Shown here: positions 1 to 9,133 of the stretch, piece by piece | Layout of the letters: the number at the start of each line of letters is the position of its first letter | Position numbering within the stretch: the stretch's first letter is position 1 | NCBI GenBank assembly: GCA_026415235.1 | Contig: JAOAHM010000059.1 | Coordinates: 1-53,250 of the forward strand | Direction of reading: 5' to 3' | Source of the DNA: Ignavibacteria bacterium | GTDB taxonomy: Bacteria > Bacteroidota > Ignavibacteria > Ch128b | DNA: 53,250 nucleotides | The notes under the pieces: model-generated | The model's database searches: none | Seen by the model: only the letters and a program-made list of their open reading frames with translations | What the model was told of the DNA's origin: nothing | Made by a program: the position numbers and the translations under genes

Positions 1-108
1 TATTTCATCCAAAATTTAATGCAAATTATGAAAAAAAGGATTGAAAAGAATTAACTGAAAAATTACACTATGAAGATGAAGAAATGATGAGTTGAGAAGA
101 TATTTAAT

Positions 109-369
109 GTTACCAAGAGCGAAGACTAAGGGTGACTTCTAATAAATGTCAGTCTTCGACAGGCTCAGACTGATAATAATTTTTTTGTCACCCTGAGTTT
201 AACAAAGGGTGACTTTTAATAACTGTCAGTCTTCGACAGGCTCAGACTGACAATAATTTTTTTGTCACCCTGAGCGAAGACTAAGGGTGACTTCTCATAA
301 ACGTCAGTCTTCGTCAAGCTAAGACTGACATAAGGTTCTTTGTCACCTTGAGCGAAGACGAAGGGTGAC
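109..369. repeat. Composite tandem array of two alternating palindromes, period 77-78 bp
   Basis: Hairpin A (GTCACCCTGAGCGAAGACTAAGGGTGAC type) at 109-136, 187-213, 264-291, 342-369; hairpin B (GTCAGTCTTCGACAGGCTCAGACTGAC type) at 148-173, 225-251, 303-329. Confidence 0.9.
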
Positions 370-448
370 ATATTCAGACTTACGATTTAATCGTCAGACT
401 AAAATTGAAAAAAAAATTACTCAACTCACAAAAATGTTGAAGGAGAAA

Positions 449-2446
449 TCAGATAAGTATTTGGCTTACTAATCCACCAATAGTAAATGCGAAGAACCAA
501 GTTCCCGCCCAAATGATTAATCCTTTTGCAATTCCTCTTTCTTTAATCATCACAAGGAAGGATGCAATGCACGGAACAAATAATGTGATTGTTACCAAAG
601 CTACAACTGTCTGATAAACACTCAAATTCATGTGAAATAGTCCTGCTGCACCAAAATCTCTTCTAATCATTCCCATTATGAAAGCAACTGCAGATTCCTT
701 TGGTAACTGAAGCCATTTTGTAGTTAATGGTTCAAGGAAATTAATCCAAACAATTATTAATCCAGTCAGATTTAATAAACCAATAATTGCTGTTCCTAAG
801 AAGAAAAGTGGAGTTGCCTCTTTCATGAAACCAAGTGTTCTGTAGTAAGTTTTTCTAAGAACATTTTTTGGATCGGGCAAACTCATCAAAGGTAAATCTA
901 AGATGAGTGGTGAGCTATGTCCTGGAACAAGTTTATCAAGAAGTGTAGTCGTTAAAATCAACACAATAAACATTACAGCAACATATAATACAATTGCTTT
1001 TGGACCAGCAGCACTTAACAAAACAGTTATCACTGCAAGTTGTGCTGAACACGGAATTACAAATTGCAAAATTGCCGTGGCAATAGTTTTTTCTCTTTCT
1101 GTCCCAAGCATTCTTGTTGTAATTGTTGCCATGGTTACACAACCAAATCCAAGTATGATTGGAATGATTGCTTTTCCATTCAATCCAACTTTCGTAAATA
1201 AACGATCTGCCATAGCAGCAAGTCTTGGCAAGTAACCACTATCTTCAAGAAATGCGAGTGTTAAATAAAATGAAGTTACAAGTGGAAGTAGTAAAAAGAA
1301 AAGATAAGTTACGGTCATCGTAATCACGCCAAATTCACCAAAGAAAAATTGAGCAATCACATTGTGAAAAATAAAATTCAACTCAACATTTTTATCAGAA
1401 ATAAATTGCTCAAACTCTTGAAATGTTTTTGTATCGTTTGAAATTCCATTTGGAAAAGAAAATGTTTTATTTTGAATGGCATTGTCGTCATCATCAAGTA
1501 TTGTAACTTCAATATCAGTGTTAATCGAATGAGCAACTAACTTTTTCAGATTGTATTCAACAATGCCTTTCCCAATTGTATTTTCTGTAAAATCAACAAG
1601 CCTTTGTGCGACAAAATCTCCAACAAAGAAATAAACCAGTGTAAGTATTAATAAGAGAATTGGGATTCCAGTTAGCGGATTCAATGCAAGTCTTCCGAGC
1701 TTAGAGAAAAATAATCCACTTGGAGTGTCTTTGCTCTCAACTGCATCAACAATTTCTTTAACTCTATTTCTACGATGAATGTAAATTTCTTCACGAATAT
1801 CTGTAATTGGTAATTTTATGTCTGAGTATTTCTTTAATATTTCTCTATCACCCTCTAAAAATAGGAGTGCTTCTGATTGATTTGTAATTTTATCTTTTAC
1901 AAGTTTCAATTTTTCATGAATTAACTTATCCTGCTTGCCTATTCTTGCTTTTTGAATTGCTTCTTCAATTTTATCTAATCCTTCACCTTTCAAAGCAGAA
2001 GTTTCGTATACTTCGACACCAAGTAGGTCAGATAATTTTTTAGTATCAATTTTCAAATTCTGTTTCTTCACTTCGTCCATCATATTAAGTATGACGGACA
2101 CTTTCTTACCCATATCAATTAATTGAAGTGTAAGGAACAAATCTCTTTCGAGATTTAGAGCATTAACAACACTCAGTATTACATCACCTTGTAAAATAAT
2201 TTCTTTCGCAACTCTTTCTTCATCATTAAACGAAGAAACTCCATAAATGCCTGGAGTATCGAAGATATTGTAGTTTTTATACCAAGCTGAAGTTATCGAA
2301 ACAGTTGTTCCAGGAAAATTCGATACTTCAGCATATAAACCACTTAGGTGATTAAAAATCAGAGATTTACCGACATTTGGATTGCCAGCAAGAACAACTT
2401 TCTTAAATTCTAATTTCTGACCAATTGAAGATTGTGGTGAGTGCAT
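449..2446 (-). CDS. feoB: Ferrous iron transport protein B
   Basis: G motifs GNPNVGKS, FPGTT, DTPG, NMMD; FeoB membrane core with MIRRDFGAAGLF; next to feoA. Confidence 0.96.
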   Translation of the reverse strand: MHSPQSSIGQKLEFKKVVLAGNPNVGKSLIFNHLSGLYAEVSNFPGTTVSITSAWYKNYNIFDTPGIYGVSSFNDEERVAKEIILQGDVILSVVNALNLERDLFLTLQLIDMGKKVSVILNMMDEVKKQNLKIDTKKLSDLLGVEVYETSALKGEGLDKIEEAIQKARIGKQDKLIHEKLKLVKDKITNQSEALLFLEGDREILKKYSDIKLPITDIREEIYIHRRNRVKEIVDAVESKDTPSGLFFSKLGRLALNPLTGIPILLLILTLVYFFVGDFVAQRLVDFTENTIGKGIVEYNLKKLVAHSINTDIEVTILDDDDNAIQNKTFSFPNGISNDTKTFQEFEQFISDKNVELNFIFHNVIAQFFFGEFGVITMTVTYLFFLLLPLVTSFYLTLAFLEDSGYLPRLAAMADRLFTKVGLNGKAIIPIILGFGCVTMATITTRMLGTEREKTIATAILQFVIPCSAQLAVITVLLSAAGPKAIVLYVAVMFIVLILTTTLLDKLVPGHSSPLILDLPLMSLPDPKNVLRKTYYRTLGFMKEATPLFFLGTAIIGLLNLTGLIIVWINFLEPLTTKWLQLPKESAVAFIMGMIRRDFGAAGLFHMNLSVYQTVVALVTITLFVPCIASFLVMIKERGIAKGLIIWAGTWFFAFTIGGLVSQILI

Positions 2447-2454
2447 AAAATCAT

Positions 2455-2682
2455 TTAATTAATCATAGTCACATGAATTTTCTTTGCGAGTTCACTACCA
2501 AGAGCAATTTCCAGTCGATTCTTTTTTAATATGACAGTCCCTCCAAGAATTTTATCAAGGCAGGTTACTTTTTCTCCTTCAGCAATTCCAAATCTAATTA
2601 ACTGAAGTTTGTATTCATCATTAGGTAAATGATCAATTATAAATTTTTGTCCCCGCTCTACTTTATCGAGTGTTGTTTTCAT
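2455..2682 (-). CDS. feoA: FeoA-domain ferrous iron transport protein
   Basis: 75 aa SH3-like FeoA sequence, 8 nt upstream of feoB. Confidence 0.9.
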   Translation of the reverse strand: MKTTLDKVERGQKFIIDHLPNDEYKLQLIRFGIAEGEKVTCLDKILGGTVILKKNRLEIALGSELAKKIHVTMIN

Positions 2683-3145
2683 TTCCGTTTTCTCTATTGG
2701 TTTTACATTTGTCTGGATTTTTACAATATCCGTAAATATTAAAGCTATGATTTACAGGAATAAATCCATATTCTTCGCAAATTTTTTCCTGCAATTTCAA
2801 AATTTCGTTATTATCGAATTCAATTATCTTTCCACAATTCAAACAAATCAAGTGGTCGTGTTCACTTACACCTAAACTTTTTTCGTATCGAGCTTCTTTG
2901 CCCATAAAATTATGTTTTGAAAGAAGCCCACACGCTACAAGTAATTCCAGTGTATTGTAAACTGTGGCTCTTGAAATATTGGAACCATCATTTTTCATCG
3001 AAAGAAAAAGTTCATCTGCACTGAAATGCTGAGTTTGTTTGAAGGCATATTCAAGAACCTCAAAACGCTCTGGAGTAATCCGATAAGAACCTTTCTTTAG
3101 AAAGTCCGTGAATATTTCTGTTGCATGAGTTATGTTGATAATCAT
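2663..3145 (-). CDS. Fur/PerR family transcriptional regulator
   Basis: Winged helix with SRATVYNTLELL, HDHLICLNCG and a second Cys pair CKNPDKC; 20-nt overlap with feoA. Confidence 0.93.
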   Translation of the reverse strand: MIINITHATEIFTDFLKKGSYRITPERFEVLEYAFKQTQHFSADELFLSMKNDGSNISRATVYNTLELLVACGLLSKHNFMGKEARYEKSLGVSEHDHLICLNCGKIIEFDNNEILKLQEKICEEYGFIPVNHSFNIYGYCKNPDKCKTNRENGNENNTR

Positions 3146-3157
3146 TTCAATCGTTAT

Positions 3158-3172
3158 TTAGACTAAATCTAA
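3158..3172. promoter_or_regulatory. Candidate Fur/PerR-type 7-1-7 operator
   Basis: TTAGACT-A-AATCTAA imperfect inverted repeat (6/7) 12 nt upstream of the fur-like start codon. Confidence 0.4.
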
Positions 3173-3262
3173 TTTAGAAATCAATTATTTATTAATCAAG
3201 ATTAAACTTTATTCCTTTCTTTTTTGTTGAAAATTGCGAAATTTGAAAAAAAGAGGTGTTCA

Positions 3263-3466
3263 ATGTCAAATTCAACTTTTGAAAAGAAGCAAGTAGTCGG
3301 AACTTCAAAAAAAAGTGTTTCCGATGCAATTGAATCAGTAGTCAAACAATACAGTGCAAGTAATCCAGTCTACTGGTTTGAAGTTACTGAAATTCGTGGT
3401 CGAGTAACTCAAACTGGAGAGATTGAATATCAAGTAACAGTTAACTTAGGTCAAAAAACAAATTAA
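3263..3466 (+). CDS. Dodecin family flavin-binding protein
   Basis: VVGTSKKSVSDAIESVV...WFEVTEIRG...YQVTVNLG; ATG at 3263 preceded by AGAGGTG, so the ORF-track start at 3224 is too long. Confidence 0.85.
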   Translation: MSNSTFEKKQVVGTSKKSVSDAIESVVKQYSASNPVYWFEVTEIRGRVTQTGEIEYQVTVNLGQKTN

Positions 3467-3477
3467 ACGGAGGAAAA

Positions 3478-3960
3478 ATGTCTCTAAAAGTTGGTGATAC
3501 TTATAAAAACTTTACTCTCAAAAATCATCGTTTTGAAGATGTTACATTAAGCGATTTTGTGGGAAAGAAAAATGTCGTTCTTCTATTCTTCCCTTTTGTG
3601 AATACAGGTGTATGCGAAAAAGAACTTTGTCAAACAAGAGATAGCTTGGAAGATTACAAAAATTTAAACGCAACAATTTTCGGAATTAGTGTAGATAGTC
3701 CTTTTGCACAAAAATTATGGAACGATAAACTAAACTTTGGTTTTGATTTATTGAGTGATTTTAATAAAGAAGTATGCCAAATGTATGGTGTTCTTGAAGA
3801 AAATTGGTTACCAGCAAAATATGGATTTAAAGGAGTTGCAAAACGCTCAGCATTTGTTATAGATAAAAATGGAATAATTCAATATGTAGAAGTTTTGGAT
3901 GACCCAGGCAAAGAACCAGATTACGAAAAAATAAAAGAAACTCTTTCAAAGTTATCATAA
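3478..3960 (+). CDS. Peroxiredoxin (AhpC/TSA, AhpE-like)
   Basis: FFPFVNTGVCEKELC active-site region; GGAGG ribosome-binding site upstream. Confidence 0.88.
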   Translation: MSLKVGDTYKNFTLKNHRFEDVTLSDFVGKKNVVLLFFPFVNTGVCEKELCQTRDSLEDYKNLNATIFGISVDSPFAQKLWNDKLNFGFDLLSDFNKEVCQMYGVLEENWLPAKYGFKGVAKRSAFVIDKNGIIQYVEVLDDPGKEPDYEKIKETLSKLS

Positions 3961-4031
3961 CCTTTTCGAATGCCTATCTCGTGTAATCGATATTTTTTCA
4001 AACAATCATTATTTTTGAAATAAAAAAAGAG

Positions 4032-4526
4032 ATGGGCATTCATTTCTTAAAATATCTATCTAATATTCTTCAAGTTTTTGCAATTGTTATTTGGTCAGGT
4101 AGCCTTTTTATGATTGTTTTCATTTTATTCCCTCAACTTCGAAAATCTAATGATAAAAAAATCTTGACTAATCAATTTTTTATTGAAGCCATTAACAAAT
4201 TAGAGTATTCGTTTATCTTTGGAATTATTTTTTTGTGGAGTGGAATTTTAATTCATCTCATTACAGCATCTATTAATCCCTTAAAATCAAAATTATATAT
4301 TCTTTACATTTGTTTATCAGCATTGTTAAGTTTCTTCACATTATTGAAAATTTTTTGGATACAGCATTCAATTATAAAGTCCGAAAAAAGTATGAAGTTA
4401 TTTTTACAAGAAGAACTTCAAACTGAAATTGAAAGAAGAATTGAAAGTTATAAAAATGCATATTACTTCATTTCCATAGTAAACCTTTTAATTATCACAG
4501 TAATTATTTTCATAAAACAATACTAA
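4032..4526 (+). CDS. Small integral membrane protein, DUF4149-like
   Basis: About four hydrophobic helices; VIWSGSLFMIVFILFPQL N-terminus; family assignment from memory. Confidence 0.5.
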   Translation: MGIHFLKYLSNILQVFAIVIWSGSLFMIVFILFPQLRKSNDKKILTNQFFIEAINKLEYSFIFGIIFLWSGILIHLITASINPLKSKLYILYICLSALLSFFTLLKIFWIQHSIIKSEKSMKLFLQEELQTEIERRIESYKNAYYFISIVNLLIITVIIFIKQY

Positions 4527-4538
4527 AAGGAGAAAAAG

Positions 4539-4997
4539 ATGTTAAAAGAAGGAGCAAAAGCACCAGCATTCTCCCTCCCAAATCAAGATGGGAAAAAAAT
4601 TTCTTTGAAAGATTTTTTAGGTAAGAAGGTGGTTCTTTATTTCTATCCGAAGGATATGACATCTGGTTGTACAAAGGAAGCGTGCGATTTCAGAGATCAC
4701 ATCAAATTATTTCACAATAGCGATGTTGTTGTTTTAGGTGTAAGTCCAGACTCAATTGAATCTCACAAAAAATTTAAAGAGAAATATAACTTACCATTTG
4801 ATTTACTTAGTGATGAATCAAAAAAAGTTCTTGAGAAGTATGGTGTTTGGAAAGAAAAAAGTATGTATGGCAAAAAATACTTTGGAGTTGAAAGAACAAC
4901 ATTTATAATTGATGAGAATGGAAAAATCAAAAAGATTTTTCCAAAAGTTAAAGTTGATGGTCATGTCAAAGAAGTCTTAAAAGCACTGGAAACTTAA
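4539..4997 (+). CDS. bcp: Thioredoxin-dependent thiol peroxidase (Bcp/PrxQ)
   Basis: FYPKDMTSGCTKEACDFRD, YGVWKEKSMYGKKYFGVERTTFIIDENG. Confidence 0.95.
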   Translation: MLKEGAKAPAFSLPNQDGKKISLKDFLGKKVVLYFYPKDMTSGCTKEACDFRDHIKLFHNSDVVVLGVSPDSIESHKKFKEKYNLPFDLLSDESKKVLEKYGVWKEKSMYGKKYFGVERTTFIIDENGKIKKIFPKVKVDGHVKEVLKALET

Positions 4998-5000
4998 AAA

Positions 5001-5468
5001 ATGGAAAAACCACAATTGGATAAAGACAAAATCAAACTTCTTGCAAATTCAAAAACATACAAAAATTTGTTGGAAGGATTCGCTTTAGAAAGTCAAGCAA
5101 ATCGAAGGTATTTATTTTTTGCTCAAAGAGCTAAAGAGGAAGGATTTGAAGAGATTGCAAATGTTTTTTTCGAAACAGCAGAAGGAGAAGGTGGACATTC
5201 ATTCGGGCACATAGAGTTTTTAGCACCAGTTGCAGATCCTTTAACAGGTAGAGAACTTGGTGATACTGAGACCAACCTTAAAACCGCAATAGAAGGCGAG
5301 ACCTACGAATTTTCTGAATTATATCCTGGCTTTGCCAGAGTAGCTCGAGAGGAAGGATTTGATGAGATTGCTGAGTGGTTTGAATTTTTAGCTCGAGCAG
5401 AAAAGTCGCACGCAGGTAGACTTCAAAAGGCTTTAGATTTGCTTTATGAGTTAAAAAAGAAAAAATAA
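5001..5468 (+). CDS. Rubrerythrin family diiron protein without rubredoxin domain
   Basis: Two ExxH-type halves ([19 protein letters not shown]...[31 protein letters not shown]); no C-terminal CxxC pairs. Confidence 0.93.
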   Translation: MEKPQLDKDKIKLLANSKTYKNLLEGFALESQANRRYLFFAQRAKEEGFEEIANVFFETAEGEGGHSFGHIEFLAPVADPLTGRELGDTETNLKTAIEGETYEFSELYPGFARVAREEGFDEIAEWFEFLARAEKSHAGRLQKALDLLYELKKKK

Positions 5469-5512
5469 ATTCTTCCTCTTTGAGAACTATTCAAAATCTT
5501 ATGAGGTTTTAA

Positions 5513-6097
5513 TTGAAAAAAATTGAATTTGAAGATATTATACCTTATCACGAATACATAAAAATTAGAAAAGATTTTCAAGATAGGATAATCAAATTAA
5601 AGAAAAATCGCAGAGTACAAGTAGGAAATTATATCACTTTTGTTTTTGAGAATCGTCAAACTGTGCTTTATCAAATTCAGGAAATGATTCGACTCGAAAA
5701 AATGACTGATGAGAGATTGATTAAAAACGAAATAGAAGTTTTCAATCAATTAATTCCAGGTGAGAATGAACTCTGCGCAACAATGTTGATTGAAATCTTT
5801 GAGCGTCATTTAATCAAACCTATTTTAAATTCTTTAATTGGTATTCACGATAAAAAAATATTTCTTCAATTTGATGATATATCAATCACACCAATTTTCT
5901 ACGATGAAAATTTAGCTGAAGGTAAAATTAGTGCTGTTCAATATGTAAAATTTACTTTTACCAAAGAACAAACTAATAAATTCATTGAAAACAAATCTCC
6001 AGCAAAGATTTTAGTCAATCACGAGAACTACAAAGCCGAAACAATAATTCCCGAAAATGTTAGAGCAAGTTTAATTGAGGATTTAAAAGGATTATGA
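5513..6097 (+). CDS. DUF3501 family protein
   Basis: EYIKIRKDFQDRIIKLKKNRRVQVGNYITFVFENRQTVLYQIQEMIRLE; likely TTG start; 4-nt overlap with the next gene. Confidence 0.85.
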   Translation: MKKIEFEDIIPYHEYIKIRKDFQDRIIKLKKNRRVQVGNYITFVFENRQTVLYQIQEMIRLEKMTDERLIKNEIEVFNQLIPGENELCATMLIEIFERHLIKPILNSLIGIHDKKIFLQFDDISITPIFYDENLAEGKISAVQYVKFTFTKEQTNKFIENKSPAKILVNHENYKAETIIPENVRASLIEDLKGL

Positions 6098-6504
6098 AAA
6101 TTTATGTAACCAGAAAAACTCATTTCGCCGCAGCACATAGACTTTACAATCCAAATTTTAGCGACGAAAAGAATAATGAAATTTATGGTCTCTGTAACAA
6201 TCCAAACTACCATGGTCACAATTACATTTTAGAAGTAACCGTATGCGGTGAACCTGACCCTGAAACTGGTTATTTAATTGACTTAAAAAAATTAAAAGAA
6301 ATTGTGGAAGAAAAAATCATAAAATATGTTGATCACAAAAATCTAAATCTCGAAGTTGATTTTTTGAAAGGTATAATTCCAACTGCTGAAAATTTAGCTT
6401 TTGCTTTTTGGAAACGGTTGGAAAATGAAATTCCAAGTGGAAAATTATATTCAATAAAAATCTATGAAAGTGAAAGAAACATTGTAGAATATAGAGGTGA
6501 ATAA
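6094..6504 (+). CDS. 6-pyruvoyl-tetrahydropterin synthase family protein, PTPS-type motif
   Basis: [11 protein letters not shown] (C-x5-HGHNY), [39 protein letters not shown]. Confidence 0.93.
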   Translation: MKIYVTRKTHFAAAHRLYNPNFSDEKNNEIYGLCNNPNYHGHNYILEVTVCGEPDPETGYLIDLKKLKEIVEEKIIKYVDHKNLNLEVDFLKGIIPTAENLAFAFWKRLENEIPSGKLYSIKIYESERNIVEYRGE

Positions 6505-7070
6505 TGAATAAAGAAAAAATTCAAACTCTTGTAAGAGAACTTCTGGTTGAAATCGGAGAGAATCCAGATCGTGAAGGATTAATTAGAACTCCAGAGCGAG
6601 TTGCCAAAGCATACGAATTCCTCACTCGTGGCTATCAACAAGATGTTGATGAAATTATGAACAAAGCAATATTTACAGAAAAATATGATGAAATGGTGAT
6701 TGTGAAAGACATTGATTTCTATTCGATGTGTGAACATCACATGTTACCATTTTTTGGAAAAGCTCATGTTGCTTATATACCAAACGGAAAAATCATCGGA
6801 CTAAGTAAAATTCCAAGACTCGTAGATATTTTTGCAAGACGATTACAAGTTCAAGAAAGATTAACCCAACAAATTGCTGATACATTAAATGAATATCTTA
6901 AACCAGACGGTGTGGGCGTTGTGATTGAAGCAATGCACATGTGCATGATGATGCGTGGAGTTGAAAAACAAAACAGTATTGCAACAACAAGTGCGATGCA
7001 CGGCTCGTTCAAAGAAGATGAAAGAACAAGAGCTGAATTTTTAACACTAATTAAATCAGGATTAAAGTAG
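6504..7070 (+). CDS. folE: GTP cyclohydrolase I
   Basis: [43 protein letters not shown]-terminal HGSF. Confidence 0.97.
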   Translation: MNKEKIQTLVRELLVEIGENPDREGLIRTPERVAKAYEFLTRGYQQDVDEIMNKAIFTEKYDEMVIVKDIDFYSMCEHHMLPFFGKAHVAYIPNGKIIGLSKIPRLVDIFARRLQVQERLTQQIADTLNEYLKPDGVGVVIEAMHMCMMMRGVEKQNSIATTSAMHGSFKEDERTRAEFLTLIKSGLK

Positions 7071-7792
7071 TGAAGGAAGAAAAAAAAGTCGTTTGGGTCA
7101 CTGGTGGCTCAAGCGGAATCGGAAAAGCAATAGCTTACAACTTAGCTAAAATAAATTGTAAAGTTTACATTTCCGGTAGAAGAAATTCCGAGCTCGAGAG
7201 AACGATTAAAGAATTTTCAAAAGAAAAGTTAAAATTAAAAGCTATTCCATGTAATGTTGCATCAGAAGTAAATGTGAGTCAAGTTGTTAAATCAATTATT
7301 AGAGAAGAAGGAAAAATTGATTGCCTTATTAACAATGCTGGAGTAACTGTTTTCAAAAATGTAATTGAAACTTCAAATCGTGAAGCTAAAGAGATAATTG
7401 ATATAAACCTATTAGGTACAATTTACTGTACAAAAAATGTTTTGCCTTATATGATGGAAAAGAAAAGTGGAATTATTATTAACATTAGTTCATTTGCTTC
7501 AAGAAAAATTTATCCTAAAAGTGCTGTTTACTCTGCATCAAAGGCAGGTTTGAATACTTTTGCTAATTGTCTAAGAGAAGAAGTTAGAGAGTTTGGAATC
7601 AAAGTGATAAATATTTTGCCAGGACCAACTGAAACTCCTATGTGGGACAAAGAGATCAGAAAAATCTATTCAGATAAAATGATGAAACCCGACGATTTAG
7701 CTCACTTAGTTGTCTCTGTCTTCCTTCAACCAGATAATTTAGTAAGTGAAGAAATTGTTGTAAGACCAATTTGTGGAGATTTAAATGTCTGA
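7070..7792 (+). CDS. Short-chain dehydrogenase/reductase
   Basis: TGGSSGIGKA, NNAG, YSASK, PGPTETPM; GTG start; 1-nt overlap with folE. Confidence 0.92.
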   Translation: MKEEKKVVWVTGGSSGIGKAIAYNLAKINCKVYISGRRNSELERTIKEFSKEKLKLKAIPCNVASEVNVSQVVKSIIREEGKIDCLINNAGVTVFKNVIETSNREAKEIIDINLLGTIYCTKNVLPYMMEKKSGIIINISSFASRKIYPKSAVYSASKAGLNTFANCLREEVREFGIKVINILPGPTETPMWDKEIRKIYSDKMMKPDDLAHLVVSVFLQPDNLVSEEIVVRPICGDLNV

Positions 7793-8498
7793 ACTCAAAG
7801 GCAAAAATGTCTTTATTTCTGGAGTGAGCAAAGGCATTGGTAAAGCCATTGCTATAAAACTCGCAAAAGAAGGTTGCAACATTTTCGGGCTTTCAAGAAC
7901 AAAAGTCGATCTTGAAAAACTTCAAGATGAACTTAAACCATTCAATATTTATAATAAATTTTTTGCGGTTGATGTAGGAGACTACTACAATTTGAAATCA
8001 ACTCTCGAACCTTTTTTGAAGGAAACTAAAATAGATATACTCGTTAACAACGCTGGAATAGGAATGTTCAAAAACCTCATTGAATATTCTTATGAAGAAT
8101 TTGACCGAGTCATTAAAACAAATCTTTATGGTGTCTTCAATTTAACACACTTAATTTTACCTTCAATGATAGAACAAGAATTCGGTGATATTATTTTCAT
8201 TTCTTCACTTGCTGGTAAGAATGTAAATGCGGGAGGAACAGCTTACTCTGCTACTAAATTTGCATTGACAGGTTTTGCTCATTCACTTATGCTTGAGGTT
8301 CGTCAGTATAATATTCGTGTTTGTTTAGTTCATCCAGGTTCAGTTGATACTGATTTAATTGGTAATTTCAATCCGAACATAAACAGAGAAAAAATATTAA
8401 AACCGGAAGATGTTGCAGAAGGTATCTTAACCTTCCTCAAATTACCACGAAGAGCAATGCTCTCAGAATTTGAAATAAGACCTACAAATCCAAAATAA
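7785..8498 (+). CDS. Short-chain dehydrogenase/reductase
   Basis: SGVSKGIGKA, NNAGIG, YSATK, HPGSVDT; 8-nt overlap with the preceding SDR. Confidence 0.92.
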   Translation: MSELKGKNVFISGVSKGIGKAIAIKLAKEGCNIFGLSRTKVDLEKLQDELKPFNIYNKFFAVDVGDYYNLKSTLEPFLKETKIDILVNNAGIGMFKNLIEYSYEEFDRVIKTNLYGVFNLTHLILPSMIEQEFGDIIFISSLAGKNVNAGGTAYSATKFALTGFAHSLMLEVRQYNIRVCLVHPGSVDTDLIGNFNPNINREKILKPEDVAEGILTFLKLPRRAMLSEFEIRPTNPK

Positions 8499-8573
8499 AT
8501 CATTTAACTAACTTATAACCACTGAACCAAACCAATTTATTTTAGCATCTTTTATTCAATTTAAAATAAAAGA

Positions 8574-8602
8574 GCCTCACAGAGGAGGAGTAACTGTGAG
8601 GC
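8574..8602 (-). terminator. Candidate terminator downstream of the Spy-like gene (possibly bidirectional)
   Basis: GCCTCACAG-11 nt-CTGTGAGGC; on minus followed by TCTTTTATTTT. Confidence 0.55.
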
Positions 8603-8644
8603 TTATGGGAATTTAGCAAGCAAGGAGGTTCTTATGAGGCAAAC

Positions 8645-9133
8645 CTAATCCTTATCCCACCAAGGACCATGCATTCCACAAGGACATGGTCCACATCCAG
8701 GTTTTCTGATTGGAAAATCTTTTCTAAACTTTGGACCCATGAATTTCCCATCTTTGAAAAATTCGCTTCGAAGTTCACGAAACTTTTCTTTCTGTTTTTC
8801 GTCAAGCAGATTGTAAACATCAAACCAATGATTTAATCTTTGTTTTTGTATCCTTGCTCTCAACTCGCTCATTTTGTCAGTTAATACTTCAATCTTTTTT
8901 CTATCAGGATTTGATTTACGCCATTCGCTTCTTAAATCAATTGCTAATTTTTCTAATTCATTTTTTAAGTCGGACATTTTCTTTAGATGTTCATCTCGCA
9001 ACTTTTCAATTTCCGCAATCTGCTTATCTGTTAAATCTAATTTATCCCTAAAGTAACCTCTTAGTGGTTGACCTATTAAGTTACCAAAGAAAACTATTGT
9101 TATTACTGCAATCGCTAATAATTTCGTTTTCAT
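8645..9133 (-). CDS. Secreted Spy/CpxP/ZraP-like helical protein
   Basis: Signal peptide, LDLTDKQIAEIEKLRDEHLKKM LTxxQ-like repeat, Cys/His/Trp-rich tail GCGPCPCGMHGPWWDKD. Confidence 0.7.
   Translation of the reverse strand: MKTKLLAIAVITIVFFGNLIGQPLRGYFRDKLDLTDKQIAEIEKLRDEHLKKMSDLKNELEKLAIDLRSEWRKSNPDRKKIEVLTDKMSELRARIQKQRLNHWFDVYNLLDEKQKEKFRELRSEFFKDGKFMGPKFRKDFPIRKPGCGPCPCGMHGPWWDKD

Noticed and set aside
3-44. Possible C-terminal tail of a plus-strand gene entering from the left (FHPKFNANYEKKD*)
   Set aside because: Only 13 codons are visible; cannot be supported from this window.
109-369. Possible CRISPR array
   Set aside because: Repeats are themselves two alternating palindromes and the intervening sequence is also repeated; there are no unique spacers and no cas genes.
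903-1235. 110-aa plus-strand ORF antisense to feoB
   Set aside because: Opposite conserved FeoB membrane region; no domain or ribosome-binding site recognised.
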